A DNA stretch of 64,000 nt from Dyella mobilis (GTDB taxonomy: Bacteria; Pseudomonadota; Gammaproteobacteria; Xanthomonadales; Rhodanobacteraceae), in the NCBI RefSeq assembly GCF_016904945.1, contig NZ_JADIKF010000030.1:62001-126000 (forward strand), in the 5' to 3' direction. Below, piece by piece: positions 33,414-42,204 of the stretch (position 1 is the first letter of the stretch; the number at the start of each line of letters is the position of its first letter). The notes under the pieces were generated by a model. That model ran no database searches. It was not told the DNA's origin and saw only the letters and a list, made by a program, of their open reading frames with translations. The position numbers were made by a program, and so were the translations under genes.

Positions 33414-34556
33414 ATGGATAGCTGTGCATCACTCATCGCCGAACACCCGCATCGCCTACCCCCTTTGCCAGCGGTCCACTCGCGGCAGCGAACGCTGGCG
33501 GTCGGCCTGATCGGCCCTGGGCGAGTGGGCAGCGTGCTGCTGGCCCAGCTGCGCGCCGCGCAGGAACGTCTCGCGCGCGAGTCAGGCCTGCATTTGAAGC
33601 TCTGCGGCGTGGCAGCCAGCCGCCGCATGTGGCTCGATTGCGATGATCCCGAGCTCAACGCCCAGCACGACGCACAGACCTGGCGCCCCGCCGATCTTGA
33701 CCAGTTCGCCGCCCACGTACGCGGCAACGATCTGCGCCACGCCATGCTGATCGACTGCAGCGCCAACGATGCAGTGGCTTCGCAATACCCCTATTGGCTT
33801 GCCTCCGGCCTGCACGTGGTCACACCGAACAAGCTTGCCAGCAGCGGGCCGCTTTCGCGCTGGCAAGCCATCCGTGCGGCCAGCCAGCATGGCGGGCGGT
33901 TTCGTTACGAAGCCACTGTGTGCGCCGGGTTGCCGGTGGTGCAGACCCTGCGCGATCTGCTCGATACCGGCGATCAGCTACTGTCGGTGGAAGGCATGTT
34001 TTCCGGCACGCTGGCCTGGCTTTGCTGCCACTACGACGGTACGCGCCCGTTCTCCGCACTCGTGCGCGAAGCGCACGCACTGGGTTATACGGAACCGGAC
34101 CCGCGCGACGATCTTTCCGGTATCGATGTCGCGCGCAAGCTGGTGATCCTCGCGCGCGAAGCCGGCTGGCCGCTGTCCCTGCACGACGTGGCGGTGGAAA
34201 GCCTGGTGCCGGCGGAACTGGCGGAGCTGCCACTGGATGAGTTCATGGAACGCCTGGAAGAACTCGATGCCCCCATGGCCAAACGTCTCGCCACTGCGCA
34301 CGCCGATGCCGGTGTGCTGCGCCACGTTGCCAGCCTCGATCGCGACGGCCGTGCCCAGGTGAAGCTGCAGGCCTTGCCTTCGCCGCATCCGTTCGCACAT
34401 ACGCGGCTTACGGATAACATCGTGCAATTCCGCACTCAGCGATACTGCGATAATCCGTTGCTGGTGCAAGGCCCCGGCGCCGGCCCCGAAGTGACTGCCG
34501 CCGGCGTGTTTGCCGATTTGTTGCGCATCGCCGAATCGCTGGAGGTGCGCGCGTGA
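33414..34556 (+). CDS. hom: Homoserine dehydrogenase (ThrA-type, without aspartokinase domain)
   Basis: This 380-residue NAD(P)-dependent enzyme reduces aspartate semialdehyde to homoserine. The nucleotide-binding motif is [10 protein letters not shown] (31-40), and the catalytic region carries PNKLASSG and [10 protein letters not shown]. The C-terminal [16 protein letters not shown] is that of bifunctional ThrA proteins, yet the aspartokinase half and the ACT domains are absent. The N-terminal 27 residues before the Rossmann fold are short and unrelated to a kinase. A separate aspartokinase must exist elsewhere. GGAGG lies 5 bases upstream of the ATG, and the gene overlaps thrB by 4 bases. 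Confidence 0.9.
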   Translation: MDSCASLIAEHPHRLPPLPAVHSRQRTLAVGLIGPGRVGSVLLAQLRAAQERLARESGLHLKLCGVAASRRMWLDCDDPELNAQHDAQTWRPADLDQFAAHVRGNDLRHAMLIDCSANDAVASQYPYWLASGLHVVTPNKLASSGPLSRWQAIRAASQHGGRFRYEATVCAGLPVVQTLRDLLDTGDQLLSVEGMFSGTLAWLCCHYDGTRPFSALVREAHALGYTEPDPRDDLSGIDVARKLVILAREAGWPLSLHDVAVESLVPAELAELPLDEFMERLEELDAPMAKRLATAHADAGVLRHVASLDRDGRAQVKLQALPSPHPFAHTRLTDNIVQFRTQRYCDNPLLVQGPGAGPEVTAAGVFADLLRIAESLEVRA

Positions 34557-35539
34557 ATACTCCTTTTGCCATGAAGCCGCCGATGCCCGCGCAACGCTTG
34601 CAATCCGCCACCGCCGCCGCCTATGCCAGCGTGGGCAACGTGGGCGTGGGCTTCGACATCCTCGGCCACTGCATCGCCGGTGCCTCGGATCGCGTCGAGG
34701 TTCGTCGCATCGATGCGCCGACCGTGCGCATCGCCGGCATCGATGGTTGCGTCGACGTACTGCCCACCGAGGCATCGCAGAACACTGCCGGCATGGCGCT
34801 GCTCGCCTTGCGCAAGGCACTCGGCCTGCAGCATGGGTTCGAGATATTCCTACACAAAGGCATCTCACTGGGTTCGGGCATGGGTGGCTCGGCCGCGTCG
34901 TGCGTGGCGGCTCTGGTTGCCGCCAATGCCTTGCTGGAGAGGCCGCTGTCGCGCGAATCGCTGTACGGTTTTGCGATGGAAGGCGAAGCCGTAGCCAGCG
35001 GCGGACGCCACGGCGACAACGTCGGGCCGATGCTCGTGGGCGGCCTGGTGCTGGCCACGCGCGACCGGCTGGTAAAAGTACCGGTGCCGGCAAGCTGGCA
35101 TTGCGCTCTGGTGCATCCGCATGCCGTGCTGGAAACCCGCAAGGCACGTGCAGCGCTCGCGGGCGATTATGCGTTGAGCGAATTCGTGGCGCAGTCGGCC
35201 AATCTTTCGCTGGTGCTCGCCGGCTGCTGGCGCGGCGAAGCCGAACTGGTTCGCGAAGGCCTGAAAGACGTGCTGGTGGAGCCGCGCCGCGCGCCGCTGG
35301 TGCCGAACTTCGCGCGCGTCAAACAAGCCGCACTGGATCATCACGCCATGGGCGCCAGCATTTCCGGTGGCGGCCCGAGCGTCTTTGCATGGTTCGAACA
35401 TCGTGCCGAGGCCCAAGCCGCCGCCGATGCGATGTGCAGCGCATTCGCCGAAGCAGGCCTGGACAGCGATCGCTTCGTGGCACCCGTGGATGGGCCGGCA
35501 GCGTCCCTTCTTACCGCCGCCGAAGGTGAGCAGGCATGA
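34553..35539 (+). CDS. thrB: Homoserine kinase
   Basis: This 328-residue GHMP-family kinase phosphorylates homoserine. The N-terminal motif [14 protein letters not shown] (25-38) and the ATP-binding loop [11 protein letters not shown] (106-116) are intact, as is the C-terminal [14 protein letters not shown]. It lies between hom and thrC with 4-base overlaps on both sides, an arrangement that favours coupled translation. The GTG at 34553 overlaps the hom stop (GTGA); an ATG six codons later is an alternative start. The protein is somewhat longer than E. coli ThrB. Confidence 0.93.
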   Translation: MNTPFAMKPPMPAQRLQSATAAAYASVGNVGVGFDILGHCIAGASDRVEVRRIDAPTVRIAGIDGCVDVLPTEASQNTAGMALLALRKALGLQHGFEIFLHKGISLGSGMGGSAASCVAALVAANALLERPLSRESLYGFAMEGEAVASGGRHGDNVGPMLVGGLVLATRDRLVKVPVPASWHCALVHPHAVLETRKARAALAGDYALSEFVAQSANLSLVLAGCWRGEAELVREGLKDVLVEPRRAPLVPNFARVKQAALDHHAMGASISGGGPSVFAWFEHRAEAQAAADAMCSAFAEAGLDSDRFVAPVDGPAASLLTAAEGEQA

Positions 35540-36876
35540 GTCAGGCTTTGCGATATTTGAGTACGCGCGGCATCAGCCCCGCAGCTACGCTCAGCGAAGC
35601 GATTGCCGCAGGGCTCGCACCGGATGGCGGACTGTACATACCGGAGCAACTACCCCAAATCGATCCGCGCGATTTCGCCGCCGCAGGCACACTGGCCGAC
35701 ACGGCGGCGACCTTGCTGGCACCTTTTTTCGCTGGCGATGCGCTTGCCGACGAGCTACCGGCGATATGCGCCGAGGCACTGACGTTCCCGACGCCGCTGC
35801 GCAGCTTGCCACACCATCCCAAGACGGCGTTGCTGGAACTGTTCCACGGCCCGACTGCGGCCTTCAAGGATGTCGGTGCACGCTTCCTCGCGGCCTGCCT
35901 GCGCCGCCTGCGCGGTGACAGCTCGTCGCGTCTCACCATCCTGGTCGCCACCTCCGGCGACACGGGTGCCGCGGTAGGTGCTGCGTTTCATCGACAGCCG
36001 GGCATCGAGGTGGTGATCCTGTATCCCGACGGTCGGGTTTCGCCGCGGCAGGCGCACCAGTTGGGCTGCTTCGGCGACAACGTACAGGCACTGCGCGTGC
36101 AAGGCCGCTTCGACGATTGCCAACGCATGGTGAAGGCCGCCTTGAGCGATGCCGCGTTGCAGGCACGCTCGCCGCTCTCTTCGGCCAACAGCATCAGCCT
36201 CGGGCGCCTGCTTCCGCAAATGAGCTACTACGCGCACGCGGCGCTGGTCGGATGGCGCGAACACGGCGAGGCGCTGAACCTGGTCATTCCCACCGGCAAC
36301 CTGGGCAATGCGCTGGCTGCGGTGTGGACGCGCCAAATGGGCTTGCCGATCGCTCGCATCCGGCTGGCGTGCAATGCCAACGCCACCCTGCCCGACTTTT
36401 TTGCCGGCGACGACTACGCTCCGCGGCAAGCCGTGGCGACGTTGGCCAATGCCATGGATGTCGGCGCACCCAGCAACTTCGAACGCTTGCTCTGGACCTT
36501 TCCGCAAGCGAACGAGCTGCGCAGCCAATTGCATGCGCAAAGCGTGGACGATCGAACGATCTGCGACGTGGTTGCCAAGCATGCGCACGAACACGATGAG
36601 GTGTTCTGCCCGCACACCGCGACCGCCATGCGCGTATTGGACGAATTGCGCGAGGCGGGCGACGACGCAGCGTGGGCCGTCGTTGCAACGGCGCACCCCG
36701 CGAAGTTCGAAACGGTGGTGGAGCCGCTGGTCGGCAAGTCGATCGACGTGCCCGGCGCGCTGGCCGCGATGCTGGACAGACCTGCATCGGCCGAACCGTT
36801 GGCGGCAGACGATGGCGCTCTGCGCCAATGGCTGCTGCTACGTGCCGATGAAAATAGCGCGGCGACCGTGCCGTAA
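35536..36876 (+). CDS. thrC: Threonine synthase
   Basis: This 446-residue PLP enzyme converts O-phosphohomoserine to threonine. The PLP lysine is K111 in [15 protein letters not shown], and the phosphate-binding glycine loop is [10 protein letters not shown]. The N-terminus [18 protein letters not shown] and the length match the E. coli type. Its ATG overlaps the thrB stop codon. It is the last gene of the thr operon and is followed directly by a terminator. Confidence 0.95.
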   Translation: MSQALRYLSTRGISPAATLSEAIAAGLAPDGGLYIPEQLPQIDPRDFAAAGTLADTAATLLAPFFAGDALADELPAICAEALTFPTPLRSLPHHPKTALLELFHGPTAAFKDVGARFLAACLRRLRGDSSSRLTILVATSGDTGAAVGAAFHRQPGIEVVILYPDGRVSPRQAHQLGCFGDNVQALRVQGRFDDCQRMVKAALSDAALQARSPLSSANSISLGRLLPQMSYYAHAALVGWREHGEALNLVIPTGNLGNALAAVWTRQMGLPIARIRLACNANATLPDFFAGDDYAPRQAVATLANAMDVGAPSNFERLLWTFPQANELRSQLHAQSVDDRTICDVVAKHAHEHDEVFCPHTATAMRVLDELREAGDDAAWAVVATAHPAKFETVVEPLVGKSIDVPGALAAMLDRPASAEPLAADDGALRQWLLLRADENSAATVP

Positions 36877-36904
36877 AAATCCCGGGCAGATGGCCCGGGA
36901 TTTT
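36876..36904. terminator. Bidirectional terminator after thrC
   Basis: A stem of AAAATCCCGGG paired with CCCGGGATTTT (loop CAGATGG) begins at the thrC stop codon. A/T runs on both sides allow it to serve thrC on the plus strand and the convergent isochorismatase-fold gene on the minus strand. Confidence 0.9.
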
Positions 36905-36917
36905 CACAGACCCGATA

Positions 36918-37487
36918 TCAGCCAAGCATTTCCAGAATCTGGCTGGTGGAACGCACGAAGCCCAGGCGCGGAAAAATATTATCGATGGCGAAGGCATGGT
37001 GTTCGGCGCTGGTGCTGCTGGTGGCGTCTTCGGCGAACACCAGGCCGAAGCCCAGCTCCCACGCGTTGCGCGCCGTCGATTCCACGCCGATGTTGGTAGC
37101 AATGCCGCCAAGCACGATGTGCTCGATGCCGCGGCGGCGCAATTGCAATTCCAGCTCGGTACCGTAGAACGCGCCCCACTGGCGCTTGACGATGCGGATA
37201 TCGCTGTCGATCACGCCCAGCTCAGGGGGGAATTCCCACCAGTTGGCCGGTCGCTCCACGGCCGGCATCGGACGATCCACCCGCTGATGCGGCGCATCGC
37301 CACCGTCGGCCGACCAGCCCACGCGCACCAATACGACCGGCGCCTTCAGCTCGTGGAATCGCCTGACCAGGGCCGCCGCCTTGTCCAGCACCTCGGCCGG
37401 GCCGTGCGGACCGCCCGCAAACGGTAGGATACCCTTCTGCAGGTCGATCAGAACCAGCGCCGTACGGCGCGGATCGAGTGTTTCCAT
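36918..37487 (-). CDS. Isochorismatase-fold hydrolase lacking the catalytic cysteine
   Basis: This 189-residue protein of the cysteine-hydrolase/isochorismatase superfamily keeps the general base D15 (LVLIDLQKG) and K101 (IVKRQWGAF). At the position of the nucleophilic cysteine the motif reads [12 protein letters not shown], with glycine 134. Without that cysteine, nicotinamidase-type chemistry is unlikely; isochorismatases proper also lack it, so hydrolysis by another route is possible. It is divergent from a TetR gene across 47 bases containing a palindrome, so the TetR protein probably controls it. The ATG has CGGAG upstream. Confidence 0.85.
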   Translation of the reverse strand: METLDPRRTALVLIDLQKGILPFAGGPHGPAEVLDKAAALVRRFHELKAPVVLVRVGWSADGGDAPHQRVDRPMPAVERPANWWEFPPELGVIDSDIRIVKRQWGAFYGTELELQLRRRGIEHIVLGGIATNIGVESTARNAWELGFGLVFAEDATSSTSAEHHAFAIDNIFPRLGFVRSTSQILEMLG

Positions 37488-37505
37488 GGGAATCTCCGGA
37501 TTAGA

Positions 37506-37527
37506 TAAGTGAGGCTATCCTCACTTA
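37506..37527. promoter_or_regulatory. Palindromic operator between the hydrolase and TetR genes
   Basis: Perfect 9-base arms (TAAGTGAGG/CCTCACTTA) flank a CTAT centre. It lies midway between the divergent starts, where a TetR dimer would block both promoters. A second related site follows at 37536. Confidence 0.8.
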
Positions 37528-37534
37528 GGAGTTT

Positions 37535-38152
37535 ATGAGGATGCCCTCACAAAAATCAAGCGAAGCCCGCCGTGTTCCGCAGCGCCAGCGCGGCCGCGAG
37601 CGTGTCGCCTCCCTGCTGGAGGCGGCTTCCGCGTGCTTCGTCGAAAAGGGATTCGAAGCGACCACCATGACCGAGGTGGCGGCACGAGCCGGGGCTTCGA
37701 TCGGTTCGCTGTATCAGTTCTTCCCGACCAAGGAAGTGCTGGCGCAAGCCTTGATCGAGCAATACGTGGAAGCGGTGTACGCCGAACTGCGAAAGCTTGC
37801 CGAACAGTCCGTGCCATGGAGCACGGAGCAATTGGCGGAACGGCTGTGCGGCTTCCTGGTGGCGTTTCGCAAACGCCAGCCGGCATTTGTGGCGCTGGAA
37901 TCGGCGTCGATCCCGGCCGTAGACAGCATGGCTATCCGCCGAAGGGTGCGCTCCGAACTGCAGGCATTGCTGGCGCGCCGTGCGCCACATCGTTCAGAGG
38001 ATGAGATGCATGCCGCAGCGGTCGTCGTCCAGCAGATGATGAAAGCGGCCATTGCGATCCACGCCGAACCGGGCATGCCGGGACGTCAGGCGGCGCTGAT
38101 CCAATTGCAACACGCCATGCAGTTGTACCTGCATGGCGTGTTCGGCGAGTGA
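37535..38152 (+). CDS. TetR-family transcriptional regulator
   Basis: This 205-residue repressor has an N-terminal helix-turn-helix in residues about 22-68 (ATTMTEVAARAGASIGSLYQFF is split around the recognition helix) and an all-helical ligand domain with about 135 residues. A basic arm (QRQRGRERV) precedes the HTH. GGAG lies 3 bases before the ATG at 37535 and 9 bases before a second in-frame ATG at 37541, which may be the real start. The palindromes at 37506 and 37536 make it the likely regulator of itself and of the divergent hydrolase. The ligand is unknown. Confidence 0.9.
   Translation: MRMPSQKSSEARRVPQRQRGRERVASLLEAASACFVEKGFEATTMTEVAARAGASIGSLYQFFPTKEVLAQALIEQYVEAVYAELRKLAEQSVPWSTEQLAERLCGFLVAFRKRQPAFVALESASIPAVDSMAIRRRVRSELQALLARRAPHRSEDEMHAAAVVVQQMMKAAIAIHAEPGMPGRQAALIQLQHAMQLYLHGVFGE
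37536..37549. promoter_or_regulatory. Second operator-like site over the TetR start codon
   Basis: TGAGG-ATGC-CCTCA has the same inner half-sites and the same 4-base spacer as the main palindrome. Its centre lies 26 bases away, and it covers the TetR start codons, which would suit autorepression. Confidence 0.5.
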
Positions 38153-38159
38153 GAAGCGA

Positions 38160-38597
38160 TCAACCGCCCTTGGCGGGATAGGTCTGGAAACCGCCGCCCT
38201 GTTGCGCAGGCGGTTGCGCATTCTGCATCGGCTGCTGCGAATTGCCCTGGATCGGCGGCGGCGCGGACGGCCCGACTGCGTGGCTGCCGCAGTAATAGGC
38301 TTCCCAGGGCTGTTTGCCATCCACCGGATCGGCCAGCGGCTTGATGGTATCGGCATGCAGGTCGACCGCGCTGTTGCGGGCTTGCACCTGCAGTTCGTCG
38401 CGCACCTTGATGTCGTTGCGATCGAAAGGACCGACGTGATCCTGCACGCCGACCGTAATCTTGCCCATGTCACGGCAACCGGACACATCTCCCGTCCATA
38501 CCGTGCGTACGCTGTTGGATCCCGGATCAGGATTGATGCCCCAGGTACAACCGCCGAGCAGCACGAGCGGTGCGAGCAACAGCAGGGTCTTGCGCAT
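38160..38597 (-). CDS. DUF4156-like small lipoprotein
   Basis: This 145-residue lipoprotein has a lipobox (VLLGGC, Cys at about 17). Its body fits DUF4156: two further cysteines (SGCRDMG and YYCGS), the segment VGVQDHVGPFDRNDIKVRDELQVQ broken across two strands, and conserved alanine/asparagine positions. The last 35 residues are Gln/Pro/Gly-rich and probably disordered. Small enterobacterial lipoproteins of this type have no settled function. The ATG at 38597 has GGAG six bases upstream. It converges on the TetR gene with a 7-base gap and is divergent from the sigma-54 module. Confidence 0.75.
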   Translation of the reverse strand: MRKTLLLLAPLVLLGGCTWGINPDPGSNSVRTVWTGDVSGCRDMGKITVGVQDHVGPFDRNDIKVRDELQVQARNSAVDLHADTIKPLADPVDGKQPWEAYYCGSHAVGPSAPPPIQGNSQQPMQNAQPPAQQGGGFQTYPAKGG

Positions 38598-38706
38598 GAG
38601 TAACTCCATTTGAGCGGGGAATGCGAAGCATATTGCGTTCGCACTTCATCCTAGCGCGTCGCTGCCATCTGTCGCCGAACGCCGGCTTAGCGCGCGCTCG
38701 CCCCTT

Positions 38707-38720
38707 TGTCCGTCCGGACA
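38707..38720. promoter_or_regulatory. Upstream palindrome 1 (candidate enhancer-binding site)
   Basis: TGTCCGTCCGGACA is an inverted repeat with arms TGTCCG/CGGACA. It is centred about 135 bases upstream of the start predicted for the sigma-54 promoter, a usual distance for sigma-54 activators. A TGTCCGG half-site follows at 38722. Confidence 0.6.
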
Positions 38721-38741
38721 CTGTCCGGTATCGGGCCCGGC

Positions 38742-38753
38742 TGTCCGCGGACA
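38742..38753. promoter_or_regulatory. Upstream palindrome 2 (candidate enhancer-binding site)
   Basis: TGTCCGCGGACA is a perfect 12-base palindrome with the same arms as the site at 38707. It is centred about 100 bases upstream of the predicted sigma-54 transcription start. Two such sites in tandem are typical of enhancer-binding proteins. Confidence 0.6.
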
Positions 38754-38821
38754 ATCTTTGCACAGCCTGCGCAATAAAAATAAATCAATAATATTCAATG
38801 CTTTATACAGAAACATAACGC

Positions 38822-38837
38822 TGGCACAGGGATTGCA
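38822..38837 (+). promoter_or_regulatory. Sigma-54 (RpoN) promoter
   Basis: TGGCACAGGGATTGCA matches the sigma-54 consensus exactly, with GG at -24 and GC at -12 separated by 10 bases. Transcription would begin near 38848, about 34 bases before the first small gene. An AT-rich stretch at 38772-38808 lies between it and the two palindromes and could be bent, for example by IHF. Confidence 0.85.
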
Positions 38838-38881
38838 CTGAACAGAGCGAGAACTCTTACTGACCCATTCGGAGCACGGAA

Positions 38882-39103
38882 ATGAAATTCACCGAAACGA
38901 CGTTTGAAGCCCTGGTCCTGCGCGGCCTGTTCGCTGCCTGCCTGCTGGTGAGCGGCATGATTCTGACCGCCATGGTGACCACCAAGCCGGCACCGGTGCA
39001 ATTGGCATCGGGCGGCCCGGTCAAGACCCTGCTCGCCGCGGCACCGTCGACCTGCGCATTGCCCGATATCGGCAGCGTCGTGTGCTTCCACGCGGAAAGT
39101 TGA
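38882..39103 (+). CDS. Small membrane protein, first of a tandem pair
   Basis: The 73-residue product has a short charged N-terminus (MKFTETTFEALVLR), one strongly hydrophobic helix (about 15-33) and a polar tail with two cysteines. GGAG lies 12 bases before the ATG, with GGAA closer. It is the first gene behind the sigma-54 promoter. It aligns with the next small gene through the motif FE-x3-LR-x-LF-x-AC and the hydrophobic segment, so the two are paralogues. I recognise no family. The helix could be an uncleaved anchor or a signal peptide. Confidence 0.7.
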   Translation: MKFTETTFEALVLRGLFAACLLVSGMILTAMVTTKPAPVQLASGGPVKTLLAAAPSTCALPDIGSVVCFHAES

Positions 39104-39138
39104 TGCCACCCGATCCACGATCGACGGAGGATACGAAC

Positions 39139-39324
39139 GTGATGACATTCGAAACCATGATGCTGCGGAGCCTGTTTGGAGCATGCGTGCTGGTCTGCGG
39201 ACTGCTGCTGGCAGCCATCATCAGCGCCAGGCCAGTACCGGCGCATTGGGCCGGCGACGGTGTGGTCAACGCAGCGGCGATCGCGGCAGCCGTGCCCGCC
39301 ACCCGCGACCGCTCGGCAGCCTGA
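39139..39324 (+). CDS. Small membrane protein, second of a tandem pair
   Basis: The 61-residue product begins MMTFETMMLRSLFGACVLVC and has one hydrophobic helix (about 11-30), then a short alanine-rich tail. It resembles the preceding small protein in spacing and sequence of the N-terminal half. GGAGG lies 8 bases before a GTG at 39139 and 11 before an ATG at 39142; either could start it. It probably shares the sigma-54 transcript. It ends 40 bases before trmL, so read-through into the RNA-modification genes is possible. The function is unknown. Confidence 0.65.
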   Translation: MMTFETMMLRSLFGACVLVCGLLLAAIISARPVPAHWAGDGVVNAAAIAAAVPATRDRSAA

Positions 39325-39364
39325 ACACGAGACGTGAACGGTCTCGCCATCCGATAATGGCGGC

Positions 39365-39835
39365 ATGCTGCACATCATTCTGTTCCGCCCCGAAATCCCG
39401 CCCAATACCGGCAACGTGATCCGCCTGTGCGCCAACACCGGCGCCGGCCTGCACCTGATCCGTCCACTGGGTTTCGAACTCGACGACACGCGCCTGAAGC
39501 GCGCCGGCCTGGATTATCACGAATACGCCCGCGTCGTCGTGCACGACGATCTCGACGCCTGCCTGGCGGCGTTGAATCATCCCCGCGTGTTCGCCTTTTC
39601 GACCCGCGGGCGCACCATGCACGTCGATGCGCAATTTGCCGATGGCGATGCCCTGCTGTTCGGCTGCGAAACGGCCGGCTTGCCCGAAGCGGTGCTGTCC
39701 GCCGTGCCGCCGGAGCGTCGCTTGCGGCTGCCCATGTGCCCGGACAGCCGCAGCCTGAATCTTTCCAACAGCGTAGCCGTGGCGCTGTATGAGGCCTGGC
39801 GGCAGCTGGGCTTTTTCGGCGCGGCAGGGTTCTGA
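39365..39835 (+). CDS. trmL: tRNA (cytidine(34)-2'-O)-methyltransferase
   Basis: This is a 156-residue SPOUT methyltransferase of the TrmL (YibK) type, normal length. It 2'-O-methylates the wobble base of tRNA-Leu. SPOUT motifs are visible: [13 protein letters not shown] (14-26), [11 protein letters not shown] (motif 2) and [23 protein letters not shown] (motif 3, forming the SAM-binding knot, here split by a proline). It opens a plus-strand run of closely spaced genes to 44593. Confidence 0.93.
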   Translation: MLHIILFRPEIPPNTGNVIRLCANTGAGLHLIRPLGFELDDTRLKRAGLDYHEYARVVVHDDLDACLAALNHPRVFAFSTRGRTMHVDAQFADGDALLFGCETAGLPEAVLSAVPPERRLRLPMCPDSRSLNLSNSVAVALYEAWRQLGFFGAAGF

Positions 39836-39871
39836 CCCCGATCCTCACCCGCAGGCAGCTACAATTGAAAA

Positions 39872-40519
39872 ATGACTGCTGCCTCTTCCCCGAACCTGCT
39901 TCCACCGCCGCTGCGCAAACTTGCCGGCCGGGCACTGGAAACAGCGCTGAATCACGCGCTTTCGCTCGATCCGGAAAGCCAGGCCAAACTCGCCGCGCTC
40001 GAGGGCCGCAGCGTGCAGTTGCATTTGCGCGGCGTCGAACTGGCCATGGCGGTCACGGTTGAGCGGGAGCAGCTGAAAGTCGGGCCGGCTCCCGAATCGA
40101 GCGATCTGCGCGTCGCCGCCACGCCTGGCAGCCTGCTGTCGATGCTGCTTCGCCGCCGCGGCGAAGACATGCCGCCGGGCAAGGTGGAGATCGCCGGCGA
40201 CGCGGAACTGGCGCGACGACTGGAAAAGCTCGCCAGCGGCTTCGCACCGGATTTCGAAGAGGCATTCGCCCGCACTTTCGGCGACGTGCTCGGCGTGCCT
40301 TTGGCCAAAGCCGTGCGCAACGGATTGGCCCACGCGCGCGAAAGCGCATCTCACCTGAGCCAGGACGGCGCAGCCTGGTTGCGCGATGAGGCGCGAGTGG
40401 CGCTGGCTCCCGGCGAAGTGGAAGGTTTCCTCGATGAGGTCGATGCGCTGCGCGAGCGCGCCGAGCGCCTGGAAGCACGCCTCGCACGCCTGGAGCGCCA
40501 GCGGAGATCGAACCCATGA
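39872..40519 (+). CDS. ubiJ: Ubiquinone biosynthesis accessory factor UbiJ
   Basis: This 215-residue protein has an N-terminal SCP2-like lipid-binding domain (about 10-110) and a C-terminal coiled coil ([20 protein letters not shown], about 188-207). UbiJ binds polyprenyl intermediates and organises the soluble Ubi complex, and it is usually next to ubiB, as here. Its stop overlaps the ubiB start by 4 bases. In many genomes ubiE precedes ubiJ; here it does not. Confidence 0.88.
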   Translation: MTAASSPNLLPPPLRKLAGRALETALNHALSLDPESQAKLAALEGRSVQLHLRGVELAMAVTVEREQLKVGPAPESSDLRVAATPGSLLSMLLRRRGEDMPPGKVEIAGDAELARRLEKLASGFAPDFEEAFARTFGDVLGVPLAKAVRNGLAHARESASHLSQDGAAWLRDEARVALAPGEVEGFLDEVDALRERAERLEARLARLERQRRSNP

Positions 40520-42162
40520 CGCCGCTGGGAGCGGTGCCGGGACTGCTGCGTGTCGCCGTGGTGCTGTTGCGCTACCGGCTGGACGAACTGGTCGACGCCA
40601 CGCATCTGTTTCGCCCACTGAAACTGATACGCCCCCTGCTGGGACGGCCAGCGGTTGACGTGCGCCCGCTTTCCCGCGGCGCCCGCCTCCGTCTCGCCTT
40701 GAACGAACTGGGACCGATCTTCGTCAAGGCCGGCCAGGTGCTTTCCACCCGGCGCGACCTGGTCCCCGGCGATATCGCCGACGAACTGGCGCTGCTGCAA
40801 GACCAGGTACCGCCGTTCCCCGGCGACGAGGCGCAGGCTATCGTGCAGCGCGAACTCAAGCTGCCGATCGACCAGCTGTATGCGAGTTTCGACGCCGTTC
40901 CGCTGGCTTCCGCATCGATTGCGCAGGTACACGCCGCCAGGCTTTACGACGGTCGTTCGGTGGTGGTGAAGGTGTTGCGTCCGCGCATCGACGAACGCAT
41001 TGCCCGCGACATCAAACTGATTCGCTCGCTGGGCGAGCTGGCCGAACGCTGGCATCCCAACGCCGACAAGATCCGGCCGCTGGACGTGGTGAGCGAAGTC
41101 GAGAAGATGCTGGAGCACGAACTGGATCTGCAGCGCGAAGGCGCGAACGCCAGCCTGCTGCGCCGCAATTTCGCCAGCGGCGTCGACCTGTACGTGCCGG
41201 AAGTGCATTGGGAATTGACCAGCGCACGCGTGCTGACCCTGGAGCGAGTGTCGGGCGTGAGCTGCGACGACGTCGCCGCCATCGACGCGGCGGGCATCGA
41301 CCGCAAGCAACTGGCCGCCAAAGGCGTGCGACTGTTTTACGAGCAGGTTTTCCGCGACAACTTTTTCCACGCCGACGCGCATCCGGGCAATATCTGGGTC
41401 GATCCCACGCGCGTGGAAGAACCGCGTTTCATCGCGCTGGATTTCGGCATCATGGGTTCGCTGCCGGAAGCGGACCAATACTGGCTGGCGCAGAATTTCA
41501 TCGCCTTGTTCGAACGCGACTACGCGCGCATCGCCAAGCTCCACATCGATGCAGGATGGATGCCTGCCAGCATCCGGCTGGATGAACTGGAAGCCGCCGT
41601 GCGCACCGTGTGCGAACCCTACTTCACGCGTCCGCTGTCGCAGATTTCGCTGGCCGAATTGGTGGTGAAATTGTTCCAGACGGCGCGACGCTTCGAACTG
41701 ACCCTGCAGCCGCAATTGATCCTGTTGCAAAAGACGCTGCTCAACATCGAAGGCGTGGGCCGTATGCTCGACCCGGACATCGACATCTGGGCGGTGGCCC
41801 ATCCGGTGCTCAAGCGCATTCTGCGCGAGCGTTACAGCCCGATGCGCACGCTGAAGGAAATCCGCAAGCGCATCCCCGAATGGTTCCACAACGCGCCGCA
41901 GTTGCCTGAACTGGTGCGCGATGCCATGCGCCAGATCGCGGTGGGCGAGCAGCGCATGCTCACCGATTTCGAAACGCTCAGTCACCAGCGCCATCTGGTG
42001 CGACACCTGATGCGGATGATCGCCTGCGGGTTGTTCGGCGGCACCTTGATCATCAGCGCAACCGTAATGTGGACGTTCGGATCGCAGCACCAGCTCTGGC
42101 TGCCGCTGTGTATCGGTGCAGGCGGCCTGCTGTCGTTTGTCTACGGCTGGATGCGGCGCTGA
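40516..42162 (+). CDS. ubiB: Ubiquinone biosynthesis regulatory protein kinase UbiB
   Basis: This 548-residue atypical kinase of the UbiB/ADCK family is required for early ubiquinone synthesis. The defining KxGQ motif is KAGQ at 71-74, the family A-rich loop is [11 protein letters not shown], and the ATP-binding lysine is K152. The catalytic [12 protein letters not shown] and metal-binding LDFGIMG follow. Two C-terminal helices (about 500-545) anchor it in the inner membrane. The length is normal. It is coupled to ubiJ upstream. Confidence 0.95.
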   Translation: MTPLGAVPGLLRVAVVLLRYRLDELVDATHLFRPLKLIRPLLGRPAVDVRPLSRGARLRLALNELGPIFVKAGQVLSTRRDLVPGDIADELALLQDQVPPFPGDEAQAIVQRELKLPIDQLYASFDAVPLASASIAQVHAARLYDGRSVVVKVLRPRIDERIARDIKLIRSLGELAERWHPNADKIRPLDVVSEVEKMLEHELDLQREGANASLLRRNFASGVDLYVPEVHWELTSARVLTLERVSGVSCDDVAAIDAAGIDRKQLAAKGVRLFYEQVFRDNFFHADAHPGNIWVDPTRVEEPRFIALDFGIMGSLPEADQYWLAQNFIALFERDYARIAKLHIDAGWMPASIRLDELEAAVRTVCEPYFTRPLSQISLAELVVKLFQTARRFELTLQPQLILLQKTLLNIEGVGRMLDPDIDIWAVAHPVLKRILRERYSPMRTLKEIRKRIPEWFHNAPQLPELVRDAMRQIAVGEQRMLTDFETLSHQRHLVRHLMRMIACGLFGGTLIISATVMWTFGSQHQLWLPLCIGAGGLLSFVYGWMRR

Positions 42163-42204
42163 CTTTGACTCGCTCCGCAGGCGCAAACATCTTTTCGGCA
42201 AACC

